Part shown: piece after piece, positions 9,049 to 22,500 of the stretch
Layout: each line of letters opens with the position of its first letter
How positions within the stretch are numbered: the first letter of the stretch is position 1
NCBI GenBank assembly: GCA_009667805.1
Contig: CM019067.1
Span: 69,210,997 to 69,274,996 of the forward strand
Direction: 5' to 3'
Origin: Leptobrachium leishanense
Taxonomy: Eukaryota; Chordata; Amphibia; Anura; Megophryidae
DNA length: 64,000 bases
Translations under genes and position numbers: made by a program
The notes under the pieces: model-generated
What the model saw: only the letters and a program-made list of their open reading frames with translations
Told to the model about the DNA's origin: nothing
Database searches by the model: none

Positions 9049-12000
9049 GTTAGCAGCGCTATTACGAGACAGACGCGATGTTAGCAGCGCTATTACGAGA
9101 CAGACGCGATGTTAGCAGCGCTATTACGAGAGAGACGCGATGTTAGCAGCGCTATTACGAGAGAGACGCGATGTTAGCATCGCTATTACGAGAGAGACGC
9201 GATGTTAGCAGCGCTATTACGAGAGAGACGCGATGTTAGCAGCGCTATTACGAGAGAGCCGCGATGTTAGCAGCGCTATTACGAGAGACGCGATGTTAGC
9301 AGCGCTATTACGAGAGAGACGCGATGTTAGCAGCGCTATTACGAGAGAGCCGCGATGTTAGCAGCGCTATTACGAGAGAGACGCGATGTTAGCAGCGCTA
9401 TTACGAGAGAGACGCGATGTTAGCATCGCTATTACGAGAGAGACGCGATGTTAGCAGCGCTATTACGAGAGAGACGCGATGTTAGCAGCGCTATTACGAG
9501 AGAGCCGCGATGTTAGCAGCGCTATTACGAGAGAGACGCGATGTTAGCAGCGCTATTACGAGAGAGACGCGATGTTAGCAGCGCTATTACGAGAGAGACG
9601 CGATGTTAGCAGCGCTATTACGAGAGAGACGCGATGTTAGCAGCGCTATTACGAGAGAGACGCGATGTTAGCAGCGCTATTACGAGAGAGACGCGATGTT
9701 AGCAGCGCTATTACGAGAGAGACGCGATGTTAGCAGCGCTATTACGAGAGACGCGATGTTAGCAGCGCTATTACGAGAGACGCGATGTTAGCAGCGCTAT
9801 TACGAGAGAGACGCGATGTTAGCAGCGCTATTACGAGAGAGACGCGATGTTAGCAGCGCTATTACGAGAGAGACGCGATGTTAGCATCGCTATTACGAGA
9901 GAGACGCGATGTTACCAGCGCTATTACGAGAGAGACGCGATGTTAGCAGCGCTATTACGAGAGAGATGCGATGTTACCATCGCTATTACGAGAGAGACAC
10001 GATGTTAGCAGCGCTATTACGAGAGAGACGCGATGTTAGCATCGCTATTACGAGAGAGACGCGATGTTACCAGCGCTATTACGAGAGAGACGCGATGTTA
10101 GCAGCGCTATTACGAGAGAGACGCGATGTTAGCAGCGCTATTACGAGAGAGACGCGATGTTAGCATCGCTATTACGAGAGAGACGCGATGTTAGCAGCGC
10201 TATTACGAGAGAGACGCGATGTTAGCAGCGCTATTACGAGACAGACGCGATGTTAGCATCGCTATTACGAGAGAGACGCGATGTTAGCAGCGCTATTACG
10301 AGAGAGACGCGATGTTAGCAGCGCTATTACGAGAGAGACGCGATGTTAGCAGCGCTATTACGAGACAGACGCGATGTTAGCAGCGCTATTACGAGAGAGC
10401 CGCGATGTTAGCAGCGCTATTACGAGAGAGACGCGATGTTAGCAGCACTATTACGAGAGAGACGCGATGTTAGCAGCGCTATTACGAGAGAGACGCGATG
10501 TTAGCATCGCTATTACGAGAGAGACGCGATGTTAGCAGCGCTATTACGAGAGAGACGCGATGTTAGCAGCGCTATTACGAGACAGACGCGATGTTAGCAT
10601 CGCTATTACGAGAGAGACGCGATGTTAGCAGCGCTATTACGAGAGAGACGCGATGTTAGCAGCGCTATTACGAGAGAGACGCGATGTTAGCAGCGCTATT
10701 ACGAGACAGACGCGATGTTAGCAGCGCTATTACGAGAGAGCCGCGATGTTAGCAGCGCTATTACGAGAGACGCGATGTTAGCAGCGCTATTACGAGAGAG
10801 ACGCGATGTTAGCAGCGCTATTACGAGAGAGATGCGATGTTAGCATCGCTATTACGAGAGAGACGCGATGTTAGCATCGCTATTACGAGAGAGACGCGAT
10901 GTTAGCAGCGCTATTGCGAGAGAGACGCGATGTTAGCAGCGCTGTTACAAGAGACGCGATGTTAGCAGCGCTATTACGAGAGAGCCGCGATGTTAGCAGC
11001 ACTATTACGAGAGAGACGCGATGTTAGCAGCGCTATTACGAGAGATGCGATGTTAGCAGCGCTATTACGAGAGAGACGCGATGTTAGCAGCGCTATTACG
11101 AGAGATGCGATGTTAGCAGCGCTATTACGAGAGAGACGCGATGTTAGCAGCGCTATTAGAGAGAGACGCGATGTTAGCAGCGCTATTACGAGAGATGCGA
11201 TGTTAGCAGCGCTATTACGAGAGACGCGATGTTAGCAGCGCTATTACGAGAGACGCGATGTTAGCAGCGCTATTACTAGAGAGATGCGATGTTAGCATCG
11301 CTATTACGAGAGAGACGCGATGTTACCAGCGCTATTACGAGAGAGACGCGATGTTACCAGCGCTATTACGAGAGAGATGCGATGTTAGCATCGCTATTAC
11401 GAGAGAGACACGATGTTAGCAGCGCTATTACGAGAGAGACGCGATGTTAGCATCGCTATTACGAGAGAGACGCGATGTTAGCAGCGCTATTACGAGAGAG
11501 ACGCGATGTTAGCAGCGCTATTACGAGAGAGACGCGATGTTAGCAGCGCTATTACGAGAGAGACGCGATGTTAGCATCGCTATTACGAGAGAGACACGAT
11601 GTTAGCAGCGCTATTACGAGAGAGACGCGATGTTAGCATCGCTATTACGAGAGAGACGCGATGTTACCAGCGCTATTACGAGAGAGACGCGATGTTAGCA
11701 GCGCTATTACGAGAGAGACGCGATGTTAGCAGCGCTATTACGAGAGAGACGCGATGTTAGCAGCGCTATTACGAGAGAGACGCGATGTTAGCATCGCTAT
11801 TACGAGAGAGACGCGATGTTAGCAGCGCTATTACGAGAGAGACGCGATGTTAGCAGCGCTATTACGAGACAGACGCGATGTTAGCAGCGCTATTACGAGA
11901 GAGACGCGATGTTAGCAGCGCTATTACGAGAGAGACGCGATGTTAGCAGCGCTATTACGAGAGAGACGCGATGTTAGCATCGCTATTACGAGAGAGAGAC

Positions 12001-15000
12001 GCGATGTTAGCAGCGCTATTACGAGAGAGACGCGATGTTAGCAGCGCTATTACGAGAGAGACGCGATGTTAGCAGCGCTATTACGAGAGAGACGCGATGT
12101 TAGCATCGCTATTACGAGAGAGACGCGATGTTAGCAGCGCTATTACGAGAGAGACGCGATGTTAGCAGCGCTATTACGAGAGAGACGCGATGTTAGCATC
12201 GCTATTACGAGAGAGAGACGCGATGTTAGCAGCGCTATTACGAGAGAGACGCGATGTTAGCAGCGCTATTACGAGACAGACGCGATGTTAGCATCGCTAT
12301 TACGAGAGAGACGCGATGTTAGCAGCGCTATTACGAGAGAGACGCGATGTTAGCAGCGCTATTACGAGAGAGACGCGATGTTAGCAGCGCTATTACGAGA
12401 GAGACGCGATGTTAGCAGCGCTATTACGAGAGAGCCGCGATGTTAGCAGCGCTATTACGAGAGAGCCGCGATGTTAGCATCGCTATTACGAGAGAGACGC
12501 GATGTTAGCAGCGCTATTACGAGAGAGACGCGATGTTAGCATCGCTATTACGAGAGACGCGATGTTAGCAGCGCTATTACGAGAGAGACGCGATGTTAGC
12601 AGCGCTATTACGAGAGAGACGCGATGTTAGCAGCGCTATTACGAGAGAGACGCGATGTTAGCAGCGCTATTACGAGAGAGACGCGATGTTAGCAGCGCTA
12701 TTACGAGAGAGACGCGATGTTAGCAGCGCTATTACGAGAGACGCGATGTTAGCAGCGCTATTACGAGAGATGCGATGTTAGCAGCGCTATTACGAGAGAG
12801 ACGCGATGTTAGCAGCGCTATTACGAGAGAGACGCGATGTTAGCAGCGCTATTACGAGAGAGACGCGATGTTAGCAGCGCTATTACGAGAGAGACGCGAT
12901 GTTACCAGCGCTATTACGAGAGAGACGCGATGTTAGCAGCGCTATTACGAGAGAGACGCGATGTTAGCAGCGCTATTACGAGAGAGACGCGATGTTAGCA
13001 TCGCTATTACGAGAGAGACGCGATGTTAGCAGCGCTATTACGAGAGAGACGCGATGTTAGCAGCGCTATTACGAGACAGACGCGATGTTAGCAGCGCTAT
13101 TACGAGAGAGCCGTGATGTTAGCAGCGCTATTACGAGAGAGACGCGATGTTAGCAGCGCTATTACGAGAGAGCCGCGATGTTAGCAGCGCTATTACGAGA
13201 GAGACGCGATGTTAGCAGCGCTATTACGAGAGAGATGCGATGTTAGCAGCGCTATTGCGAGACAGACGCGATGTTAGCAGCGCTATTACGAGAGAGACGC
13301 GATGTTAGCAGCGCTATTACGAGAGAGACGCGATGTTAGCAGCGCTATTACGAGAGAGACGCGATGTTAGCAGCGCTATTACGAGAGAGACGCGATGTTA
13401 GCAGCGCTATTACGAGAGACGCGATGTTAGCAGCGCTATTACGAGAGACGCGATGTTAGCAGCGCTATTACGAGAGAGACGCGATGTTAGCAGCGCTATT
13501 GCGAGACAGACGCGATGTTAGCAGCGCTATTACGAGAGAGCCGCGATGTTAGCATCGCTATTGCGAGAGAGACGCGATGTTAGCATCGCTATTACGAGAG
13601 AGACGCGATGTTAGCAGCGCTATTACGAGAGAGACGCGATGTTAGCAGCGCTATTACGAGAGAGCCGCGATGTTAGCAGCGCTATTACGAGAGAGACGCG
13701 ATGTTAGCAGCGCTATTACGAGAGAGACGCGATGTTAGCAGCGCTATTACGAGAGAGACGCGATGTTAGCATCGCTATTACGAGAGACGCGATGTTAGCA
13801 GCGCTATTACGAGAGAGCCGCGATGTTAGCAGCGCTATTACGAGAGAGACGCGATGTTAGCAGCGCTATTACGAGAGAGACGCGATGTTAGCATCGCTAT
13901 TACGAGAGAGACGCGATGTTAGCAGCGCTATTACGAGAGAGACGCGATGTTAGCAGCGCTATTACGAGAGAGACGCGATGTTAGCAGCGCTATTACGAGA
14001 GAGACGCGATGTTAGCAGCGCTATTACGAGAGAGACGCGATGTTAGCAGCGCTATTACGAGAGAGACGCGATGTTAGCAGCGCTATTACGAGAGAGACGC
14101 GATGTTAGCAGCGCTATTACGAGACAGACGCGATGTTAGCAGCGCTATTACGAGAGAGACGCGATGTTAGCAGCGCTATTACGAGAGAGATGCGATGTTA
14201 GCAGCGCTATTACGAGAGAGAGACGCGATGTTAGCAGCGCTATTACGAGAGAGACGCGATGTTAGCATCGCTATTGCGAGACAGACGCGATGTTAGCAGC
14301 GCTATTACGAGAGAGACGCGATGTTAGCAGCGCTATTACGAGAGAGACGCGATGTTAGCATCGCTATTGCGAGACAGACGCGATGTTAGCAGCGCTATTA
14401 CGAGAGAGACGCGATGTTAGCAGCGCTATTACGAGAGAGACGCGATGTTAGCAGCGCTATTACGAGAGAGATGCGATGTTAGCAGCGCTATTACGAGAGA
14501 GAGATGCGATGTTAGCAGCGCTATTACGAGAGAGACGCGATGTTAGCAGCGCTATTACGAGAGAGACGCGATGTTAGCATCGCTATTGCGAGACAGACGC
14601 GATGTTAGCAGCGCTATTACGAGAGAGATGCGATGTTAGCAGCGCTATTACGAGAGAGATGCGATGTTAGCAGCGCTATTACGAGAGAGACGCGATGTTA
14701 GCAGCGCTATTACGAGAGAGACGCGATGTTAGCAGCGCTATTAGAGAGAGATGCGATGTTAGCAGCGCTATTACGAGAGAGACGCGATGTTAGCAGCGCT
14801 ATTACGAGAGAGACGCGATGTTAGCAGCGCTATTGCGAGACAGACGCGATGTTAGCAGCGCTATTACGAGAGAGATGCGATGTTAGCAGCGCTATTGCGA
14901 GACAGACGCGATGTTAGCAGCGCTATTACGAGAGAGATGCGATGTTAGCAGTGCTATTACGAGAGAGACGCGATGTTAGCAGCGCTATTACGAGAGAGAC

Positions 15001-18000
15001 GCGATGTTAGCAGCGCTATTACGAGACAGACGCGATGTTAGCAGCGCTATTACGAGAGAGCCGTGATGTTAGCAGCGCTATTACGAGAGAGACGCGATGT
15101 TAGCAGCGCTATTACGAGAGAGACGCGATGTTAGCAGCGCTATTACGAGAGAGACGCGATGTTAGCAGCGCTATTACGAGAGAGACGCGATGTTAGCAGC
15201 ACTATTGCGAGACAGACGCGATGTTAGCAGCGCTATTACGAGAGAGACGCGATGTTAGCATCGCTATTACGAGAGAGACGCGATGTTAGCAGCGCTATTA
15301 CGAGAGAGCCGTGATGTTAGCAGCGCTATTACGAGAGAGACGCGATGTTAGCAGCGCTATTACGAGAGAGACGCGCGATGTTAGCAGCGCTATTACGAGA
15401 GAGACGCGATGTTAGCAGCGCTATTACGAGAGAGACGCGATGTTAGCAGCGCTATTACGAGAGAGACGCGATGTTAGCAGCGCTATTACGAGAGAGACGC
15501 GATGTTAGCAGCGCTATTACGAGAGAGACGCGATGTTAGCAGCACTATTGCGAGACAGACGCGATGTTAGCAGCGCTATTACGAGAGAGACGCGATGTTA
15601 GCATCGCTATTACGAGAGAGATGCGATGTTAGCAGCGCTATTGCGAGACAGACGCGATGTTAGCAGCGCTATTACGAGAGAGACGCGATGTTAGCAGCGC
15701 TATTACGAGAAACGCGATGTTAGCAGCGCTATTACGAGAGAGACGCGATGTTAGCAGCGCTATTACGAGAGAGACGCGATGTTAGCAGCGCTATTACGAG
15801 AGACGCGCTGTTAGCAGCGCTATTACGAGAGACGCGATGTTAGCAGCGCTATTACGAGAGAGACGCGATGTTAGCAGCGCTATTGCGAGACAGACGCGAT
15901 GTTAGCAGCGCTATTACGAGAGAGCCGCGATGTTAGCATCGCTATTGCGAGACAGACGCGATGTTAGCATCGCTATTACGAGAGAGACGCGATGTTAGCA
16001 GCGCTATTACGAGAGAGACGCGATGTTAGCAGCGCTATTACGAGAGAGCCGCGATGTTAGCAGCGCTATTACGAGAGAGACGCGATGTTAGCAGCGCTAT
16101 TACGAGAGAGACGCGATGTTAGCAGCGCTATTACGAGAGAGACGCGATGTTAGCATCGCTATTACGAGAGACGCGATGTTAGCAGCGCTATTACGAGAGA
16201 GCCGCGATGTTAGCAGCGCTATTACGAGAGAGACGCGATGTTAGCAGCGCTATTACGAGAGAGACGCGATGTTAGCATCGCTATTACGAGAGAGACGCGA
16301 TGTTAGCAGCGCTATTACGAGAGAGACGCGATGATAGCAGCGCTATTACGAGAGAGACGCGATGTTAGCAGCGCTATTGCGAGAGAGACGCGATGTTAGC
16401 AGCGCTATTACGAAAGAGACGCGATGTTAGCAGCGCTATTACGAGAGAGACGCGATGTTAGCAGCGCTATTACGAGAGAGACGCGATGTTAGCAGCGCTA
16501 TTACGAGACAGACGCGATGTTAGCAGCGCTATTACGAGAGAGACGCGATGTTAGCAGCGCTATTACGAGAGAGATGCGATGTTAGCAGCGCTATTACGAG
16601 AGAGAGACGCGATGTTAGCAGCGCTATTACGAGAGAGACGCGATGTTAGCATCGCTATTGCGAGACAGACGCGATGTTAGCAGCGCTATTACGAGAGAGA
16701 CGCGATGTTAGCAGCGCTATTACGAGAGAGACGCGATGTTAGCATCGCTATTGCGAGACAGACGCGATGTTAGCAGCGCTATTACGAGAGAGACGCGATG
16801 TTAGCAGCGCTATTACGAGAGAGACGCGATGTTAGCAGCGCTATTACGAGAGAGATGCGATGTTAGCAGCGCTATTACGAGAGAGATGCGATGTTAGCAG
16901 CGCTATTACGAGAGAGAGACGCGATGTTAGCAGCGCTATTACGAGAGAGACGCGATGTTAGCATCGCTATTGCGAGACAGACGCGATGTTAGCAGCGCTA
17001 TTACGAGAGAGACGCGATGTTAGCAGCGCTATTACGAGAGAGATGCGATGTTAGCAGCGCTATTACGAGAGAGATGCGATGTTAGCAGCGCTATTACGAG
17101 AGAGATGCGATGTTAGCAGCGCTATTACGAGAGAGACGCGATGTTAGCAGCGCTATTACGAGAGAGACGCGATGTTAGCAGCGCTATTAGAGAGAGATGC
17201 GATGTTAGCAGCGCTATTACGAGAGAGACGCGATGTTAGCAGCGCTATTACGAGAGAGACGCGATGTTAGCAGCGCTATTGCGAGACAGACGCGATGTTA
17301 GCAGCGCTATTACGAGAGAGATGCGATGTTAGCAGCGCTATTGCGAGACAGACGCGATGTTAGCAGCGCTATTACGAGAGAGATGCGATGTTAGCAGTGC
17401 TATTACGAGAGAGACGCGATGTTAGCAGCGCTATTACGAGAGAGACGCGATGTTAGCAGCGCTATTACGAGACAGACGCGATGTTAGCAGCGCTATTACG
17501 AGAGAGCCGTGATGTTAGCAGCGCTATTACGAGAGAGACGCGATGTTAGCAGCGCTATTACGAGAGAGACGCGATGTTAGCAGCGCTATTACGAGAGAGA
17601 CGCGATGTTAGCATCGCTATTACGAGAGAGATGCGATGTTAGCAGCGCTATTGCGAGACAGACGCGATGTTAGCAGCGCTATTACGAGAGACGCGATGTT
17701 AGCAGCGCTATTACGAGAGACGCGATGTTAGCAGCGCTATTACGAGAGAGACGCGATGTTAGCAGCGCTATTACGAGAGAGACGCGATGTTAGCAGCGCT
17801 ATTACGAGAGACGCGATGTTAGCAGCGCTATTACGAGAGACGCGATGTTAGCAGCGCTATTACGAGAGAGACGCGATGTTAGCAGCGCTATTGCGAGACA
17901 GACGCGATGTTAGCAGCGCTATTACGAGAGAGCCGCGATGTTAGCATCGCTATTGCGAGACAGACGCGATGTTAGCATCGCTATTACGAGAGAGACGCGA

Positions 18001-19137
18001 TGTTAGCAGCGCTATTACGAGAGAGACGCGATGTTAGCAGCGCTATTACGAGAGAGCCGCGATGTTAGCAGCGCTATTACGAGAGAGACGCGATGTTAGC
18101 AGCGCTATTACGAGAGAGACGCGATGTTAGCATCGCTATTACGAGAGACGCGATGTTAGCAGCGCTATTACGAGAGAGCCGCGATGTTAGCAGCGCTATT
18201 AGGAGAGAGATGCGATGTTAGCAGCGCTATTACGAGAGAGATGCGATGTTAGCAGCGCTATTACGAGAGAGAGGCGATGTTAGCAGCGCTATTACGAGAG
18301 AGATGCGATGTTAGCAGCGCTATTACTGAGAGAGACGCGATGTAGCAGCGCTATTACGAGAGAGATGCGATGTTAGCAGCGCTATTACGAGAGAGACGCG
18401 ATGTAGCAAGCGCTTTACGAGAGGAGATGCGATTTACGCAGGCTATTACGAGAGGAGACGCGATGTTAGCAGCGCTATTACGAGAGAGCGCGATGTTAGA
18501 TCGCTATTAAGAGAGCGAGAGCAGACGCGATGTTAGGTAGCGCTATTACAAGAGAGACGCGATGTTAGCATCGCTGATTGCGAGACAGACGCGATGTTAG
18601 CAGCGCTATTATACGAGAGAGATGGCGATGTTAGCAGCGCTATTACGAGAGAGAATGCGATGTTCGCAGCGCTATTAGAGAGAGACGCGATGTTAGCAGC
18701 GCTATTACGGAGAGACGCGATGTTAGCAGCGCATTACGAGAGAGACGCGATGTTAGCAGCGCTATTACGAGAGAGACGCGATGTTAGCAGCGCGTATTAC
18801 GAGAGAGGATGGCGATGTTAGCAGCGCTATACGAGAGAGATGCGATGTTAGCAGCGCTATTACGAGAGAGATGCGATGTTAGCAGCGCTATTACGAGACA
18901 GACGCGATGTTAGCAGCGCTATTACGAGAGAGATGCGATGTTAGCAGCGCTATTACGAGAGAGATGCGATGTTAGCAGCGCTATTACGAGAGAGATGCGA
19001 TGTTAGCAGCGCTATTACGAGAGAGATGCGATGTTAGCAGCGCTATTACGAGAGACGCGATGTTAGCAGCGCTATTACGAGAGAGAGACGCGATGTTAGC
19101 AGCGCTATTACGAGAGACGCGATGTTAGCATCGCTAT
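9049..19137. repeat. Satellite B, left block: 31-bp CpG-rich tandem repeat, about 325 copies
   Basis: Monomer of 31 bp, typified by GCGATGTTAGCAGCGCTA followed by TTACGAGAGAGAC. Length variants of 29 and 33 bp arise from one GA fewer or more. Most copies keep four CpG dinucleotides and the palindrome AGCGCT. Common sequence variants are CpG transitions (ATGCG for ACGCG, AGTGCT or AGCACT for AGCGCT, TTACAAG for TTACGAG) plus GCATCGC for GCAGCGC and GCGAGACAG for ACGAGAGAG. Recurrent variant strings show block-wise duplication. The array continues at 24,960 after the inserted element. ORFs repeating LAALLRERRDVSSAI are by-products. Confidence 0.97.
18300..18840. other. Indel-rich stretch of satellite B
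   Basis: Here monomers carry many one-base insertions and deletions (GTAGCAAGCGCTTTACG, GAGGAGATGCGATTTACG, CGCGTATTACG), whereas neighbours differ almost only by substitutions and GA-count changes. Residual long-read error is more likely than biology. Confidence 0.6.
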
Positions 19138-19410
19138 AGAACCCCCTGGACCTTCAGGAAGGGGGACATGACTGATGGCCTGAGCCTGTGGGTTAAGGAA
19201 AGATCTGGAAGGGTTTAGAATCCCTGGGGCCCCTCAGGAAGGTGGAAGGGGGGGGGGGTTGGTTGGAAGCATGGGCCTGTCAGTCAAGGAAAGCTACGGC
19301 GTTATTGGTGGAGTGTTTGCAACAATGTTGCTTACCTGGACTATATATGCTGGCGATGGGTGCAGGGTTCTTCCTCTGTTCCTGCCAACGTGAGAGGTGC
19401 ATCAAGGTGA
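19138..19410 (+). repeat. Split direct repeat A1 of the Ngaro-like element
   Basis: Starts AGAACCCCCTGGACC and ends GCATCAAGGTGA. Repeated as A2 at 24,337-24,604 with near identity; the main difference is the length of a G-run near 19,247. Confidence 0.9.
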
Positions 19411-19463
19411 CTAGGTTTCCAGGTGTTTTTCAGGTGTTCTGGTGAGAAAGAGAAAAAAGTGAA

Positions 19464-20466
19464 TTGGCTGGGATGGCTTCTTCTTCGCTGGAAGGGCTGC
19501 TGGAGCAGTTAAAGGAACACGCTGCGGCTCGGGGAGCATCGTTGCAAGAGTTAATGGCGGAGGCCTTAGCTACTCCTGGTGAACAGACGCCAGGGTCGAG
19601 TGAGGAGCCCCGCCAGTGGCGAAGAGAACGGCGTTCCCGGCCACCGAGTCGTCTCAGCCCGAGTCCCCCGAGACTTCGAGGATCCAGGATGAGCGGCGGG
19701 GGAGAAGTGGATGCGGCCGTGCCTATTCATCGGAAGGGTCCGTGGTGATGGACACACTGCCCAGGGAGCTGCGTTCCGGTACAAGGAGGGTGAGCATAGT
19801 ACGTGCGCCTGCAACGTTCTCTCCCGGTTTAGGTGCCACTGGGGAAGGCCTGGATCGCAGGGATGGTGAAGATCGGGCTGGGGGGTTCGGAGGACCGCCC
19901 CCTCGTGCTAGGCAGAATGTCCGGCGGATGCCGCGTTCTAGGAGCCCGCGCAACGATCAGGCGCTTCCGGCAGCCAGGGGGAGAGCGACGAGGGCAGCGT
20001 CGGCGGCTTCCAGGGCCCCGCCCACTCGTCGCAGACGGACAGCGTCACGGGCTGTGCGTTTGGCCCACCCACAAGATGGCGGCGCCCATCCGGCAGCACA
20101 GGAACGGAGGGGAAACATTCCAGCGGCTGCGAGGAGAGGCCCGGTGGCTGGTGGCAGGACGGCGCCGGTGCAGGAGGCGGCGGAGGGCAGCCGGCATATT
20201 GGAAGCGGTCATTCACGAAACTCTCGGCCACGGAGCATCGCGGAGGCTGGAGATGGAGGTCGGAGAGAAATACCGGTTAACAGTGGAGGTGTTGATCCTG
20301 GGTGTCCAGCGCTGGGCTCACCTTTGGCTGCGGTTCGGATGGCATCTGGAGGATCATTGATGGCTGCACGTGAGTCACATGGGAATTGTTCCTCTGCATC
20401 TTCTGTTCTGTGCTTTACCCAGCAGGTGCCGGCGGACAAATACTTCACAATTCAGTGCATTGAATG
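19464..20466 (+). pseudogene. Gag-like N-terminal region of the Ngaro-like element (first copy)
   Basis: The first ATG after A1 that opens a coherent frame encodes a short alpha-helical, Ala/Leu/Glu-rich start (SLEGLLEQLKEHAAARGASL) and then Arg/Ser/Pro-rich basic sequence. This resembles the beginning of Gag-type proteins of DIRS/Ngaro elements, which coat the element RNA, but I see no zinc knuckle. The frame closes near 19,748; related basic, GC-rich coding sequence continues in other frames to about 20,466. A diverged second copy of 19,740-20,390 lies at 21,850-22,500. Gag identity is inferred from position and composition. Confidence 0.5.
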
Positions 20467-20476
20467 AAATTTCAGT

Positions 20477-20670
20477 GTCCTTTAGCGAGTGCACCCTGAG
20501 GTCCTGTAACTTGAGGTCCTGAGCTCCTGCACCCTGGGGTTCTGCACCCTGAGGTCCTGAGCTCCTGCACCCTGGGGTCCGGTACCCTGAGGTCCTGCAC
20601 CCTGGGGTTCTGCACCCTGAGGTCCTGAGCTCCTGCACCCTGGGGTCCGGTACCCTGAGGTCCGGCACTG
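20477..20670. repeat. Minisatellite of CCTGCACCCTGAGGT-type units
   Basis: Short units built from CCCTGAGGTCCTG, CTCCTGCACCCTGGGG and TCCGGTACC alternate about a dozen times. It lies within the Ngaro-like element. Reverse-strand ORFs rich in PQGAG are by-products. Confidence 0.85.
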
Positions 20671-20858
20671 GAGAGAGAGAAAACTCTTATCCTTCGTGGG
20701 AACAAGGGAGATATGGTGCAGGAAACGTTTGAATACATAATTGTAGTAAACAGTTTCAGTTGCTAAAATGCTTAATTTACTAGCGGTTTCGATAGGGGTT
20801 ACTGCAGCATAATACCCCATTGACCCCTTAGGAACCGAGGGTTTTAAAAGTTCTGTGC

Positions 20859-21545
20859 GTGGTCACGGCGTTGCATGTTTGCAGATGCATTCAGTGTATG
20901 GTCGCTGTGTTGCATGTTTGCAGGCTCATGCTGTATGTGGCCACTGTGTTGCAGGTTTGCGTGTGCATTCCGGGTGTGGTCACGGTGTTGCATGTTTGCG
21001 TGTGCATTCTGTGTGTGGTCACTATGTTGCATGTGCATTCCGGGTATGGTCACGGTGTTGCATGTTTGCAGGTTCATTCTGTGTGTGGCCACTGTGTTGC
21101 AGGCTTGCGGGTGCATTCCGGGTATGGTCACTGTGTTGAATTTTGCGCGTGCGTGCTGGGCGTGGTCACGATGTTGCATACTTGCAGATGCATTCAGTGT
21201 ATGGTCACTGGGTTGCAGGTGTGCAGGCTCTTTCTGTATGTGGCCACTGTGTTGCAGGTTTGCGTGTGCATTCCGGGTGAGGTCACGGTGTTGCAGGTTT
21301 GCGTGTGCAATCTGTGTGGGGTCACTGTTGCATGTTTGCATGTGCATTCCGGGTATGGTCACTGTGTTGCATGTTACAGGCGCATTCTGTGTGGGGCCAC
21401 TGTGTTGCATGTTCGCAAGTCCAGTCGGTGTGGTCACGGTGTAGCATGTTTGCAGGTGCAGTCAGTATATGGTCATTGGATAATGTTTGCAGGTGCATTC
21501 GGATATGGTCATTGGGTTGCATGTTGGCAGGTGCATTCTGTGTTG
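20859..21545. repeat. 39-bp minisatellite, about 17 copies, inside the Ngaro-like element
   Basis: Units such as GGTCACGGTGTTGCATGTTT plus GCGTGTGCATTCCGGGTAT recur with a 39-bp period (for example GTTGCA at 20,948 and 20,987), with gaps in some units. 39 is a multiple of three, so Cys/Val-rich ORFs persist in several frames; these are not genes. Confidence 0.9.
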
Positions 21546-21745
21546 GGGGTGCTGGTGGGGGGCTCTTGAGTGGCTTTGGACTGGGGAGGTTTGGTGGTGT
21601 TTGGAGGGTTGTTCCGTGGGTGCGGTGCTCTGTGGGTGGATGTGATTCGCGCCACTTTCTCTTGGTCCTTAAGGGTTATTTGGTTCCAGGTGGGGTCCTT
21701 GCGGATTTGCCATTCCCAGGGCCCTGTCTAGCCTAAATTGGTAGA

Positions 21746-22500
21746 ATGCCCCTCCCGAGCCCCTCCCCCCCCCCGGGGCATAGGGGAGCCCGGTTTAATA
21801 TCAATAGAAGGAAGTGGATGCAGCCGGTTCCCAATCGGGTGAAGGGCGGTCGTCATGGACACGCCACCCAGGGACCTGCGTTCGAGTGTGCGGAGGAGGG
21901 TGAACATGGTGCAGGTGCCTGCTGTTTCTTCCCTGTCTTTACGTGTGGAGGCTGGAGGAGTTGGTCGAGGGGACTGGGATGGAAGGACTTAGGGGGGGTT
22001 TGGAAGGAACCACCCCCCCCCCCCGGACCAGGTAAGATGGCCGACGGAGGTCGCTCTCGAGGAGCCCGCGTGGAGGTCCTTCACTTCCGGCGGCCGGGGG
22101 GAGAGTGCCGAGAGTGGCAGCGGCTGCCTCCAGGCTCCCTCCCACTCGTTGCAGGCATGCAGCGTTTCGGGCGGCGCGTTCGGCCCGCCCGCAACATGGC
22201 GGCGCCCGTCGTGCGGCTGGACATTGGAGGAGGATCATGTCGGCAGCAGTTGCAGGGAGCCCGGTGGCTGGGGACGTACCGGTACTGGTGCAGGGGATAT
22301 CGGGAGTATTTCAATGCGGAATGGACATTCTCAACGCTCTCAGCCGAGGAGTGTCTTGGTGGCAGGAGATGGAGGTCGGTGAAGGGTGCCGGTTACCAGT
22401 GGAGGTGCTATTCCTGGGCGACCATCGCTCGCTGGGATCACCTTTGGCTGTGATGCTGGGGCTCCGGGAGGATCCCCCTGCTGGCTGCACGTGAGTCGGA
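21746..22500 (+). pseudogene. Second, diverged copy of the Gag-like region
   Basis: Parallel to 19,640-20,390: both contain GGACAC(A/G)C followed by CCAGGGA, CACTCGT(C/T)GCAG, ACAAGATGGCGGCGCCC or ACATGGCGGCGCCC, GGAGATGGAGGTCGG, TCACCTTTGGCTG and GCTGCACGTGAGTC. The offset is about 2.1 kb. The two copies have diverged by substitutions and indels and neither holds one long frame, so the duplication is not very recent. They flank the two minisatellites. Confidence 0.7.

Noticed and set aside
20375..20820. Minus-strand ORFs rich in PQGAG, collagen-like
   Set aside because: Direct translation of the short minisatellite at 20,477-20,670.
20844..21569. Cys/His/Val-rich ORFs on both strands
   Set aside because: Translation of the 39-bp minisatellite; the period is a multiple of three, so frames stay open.
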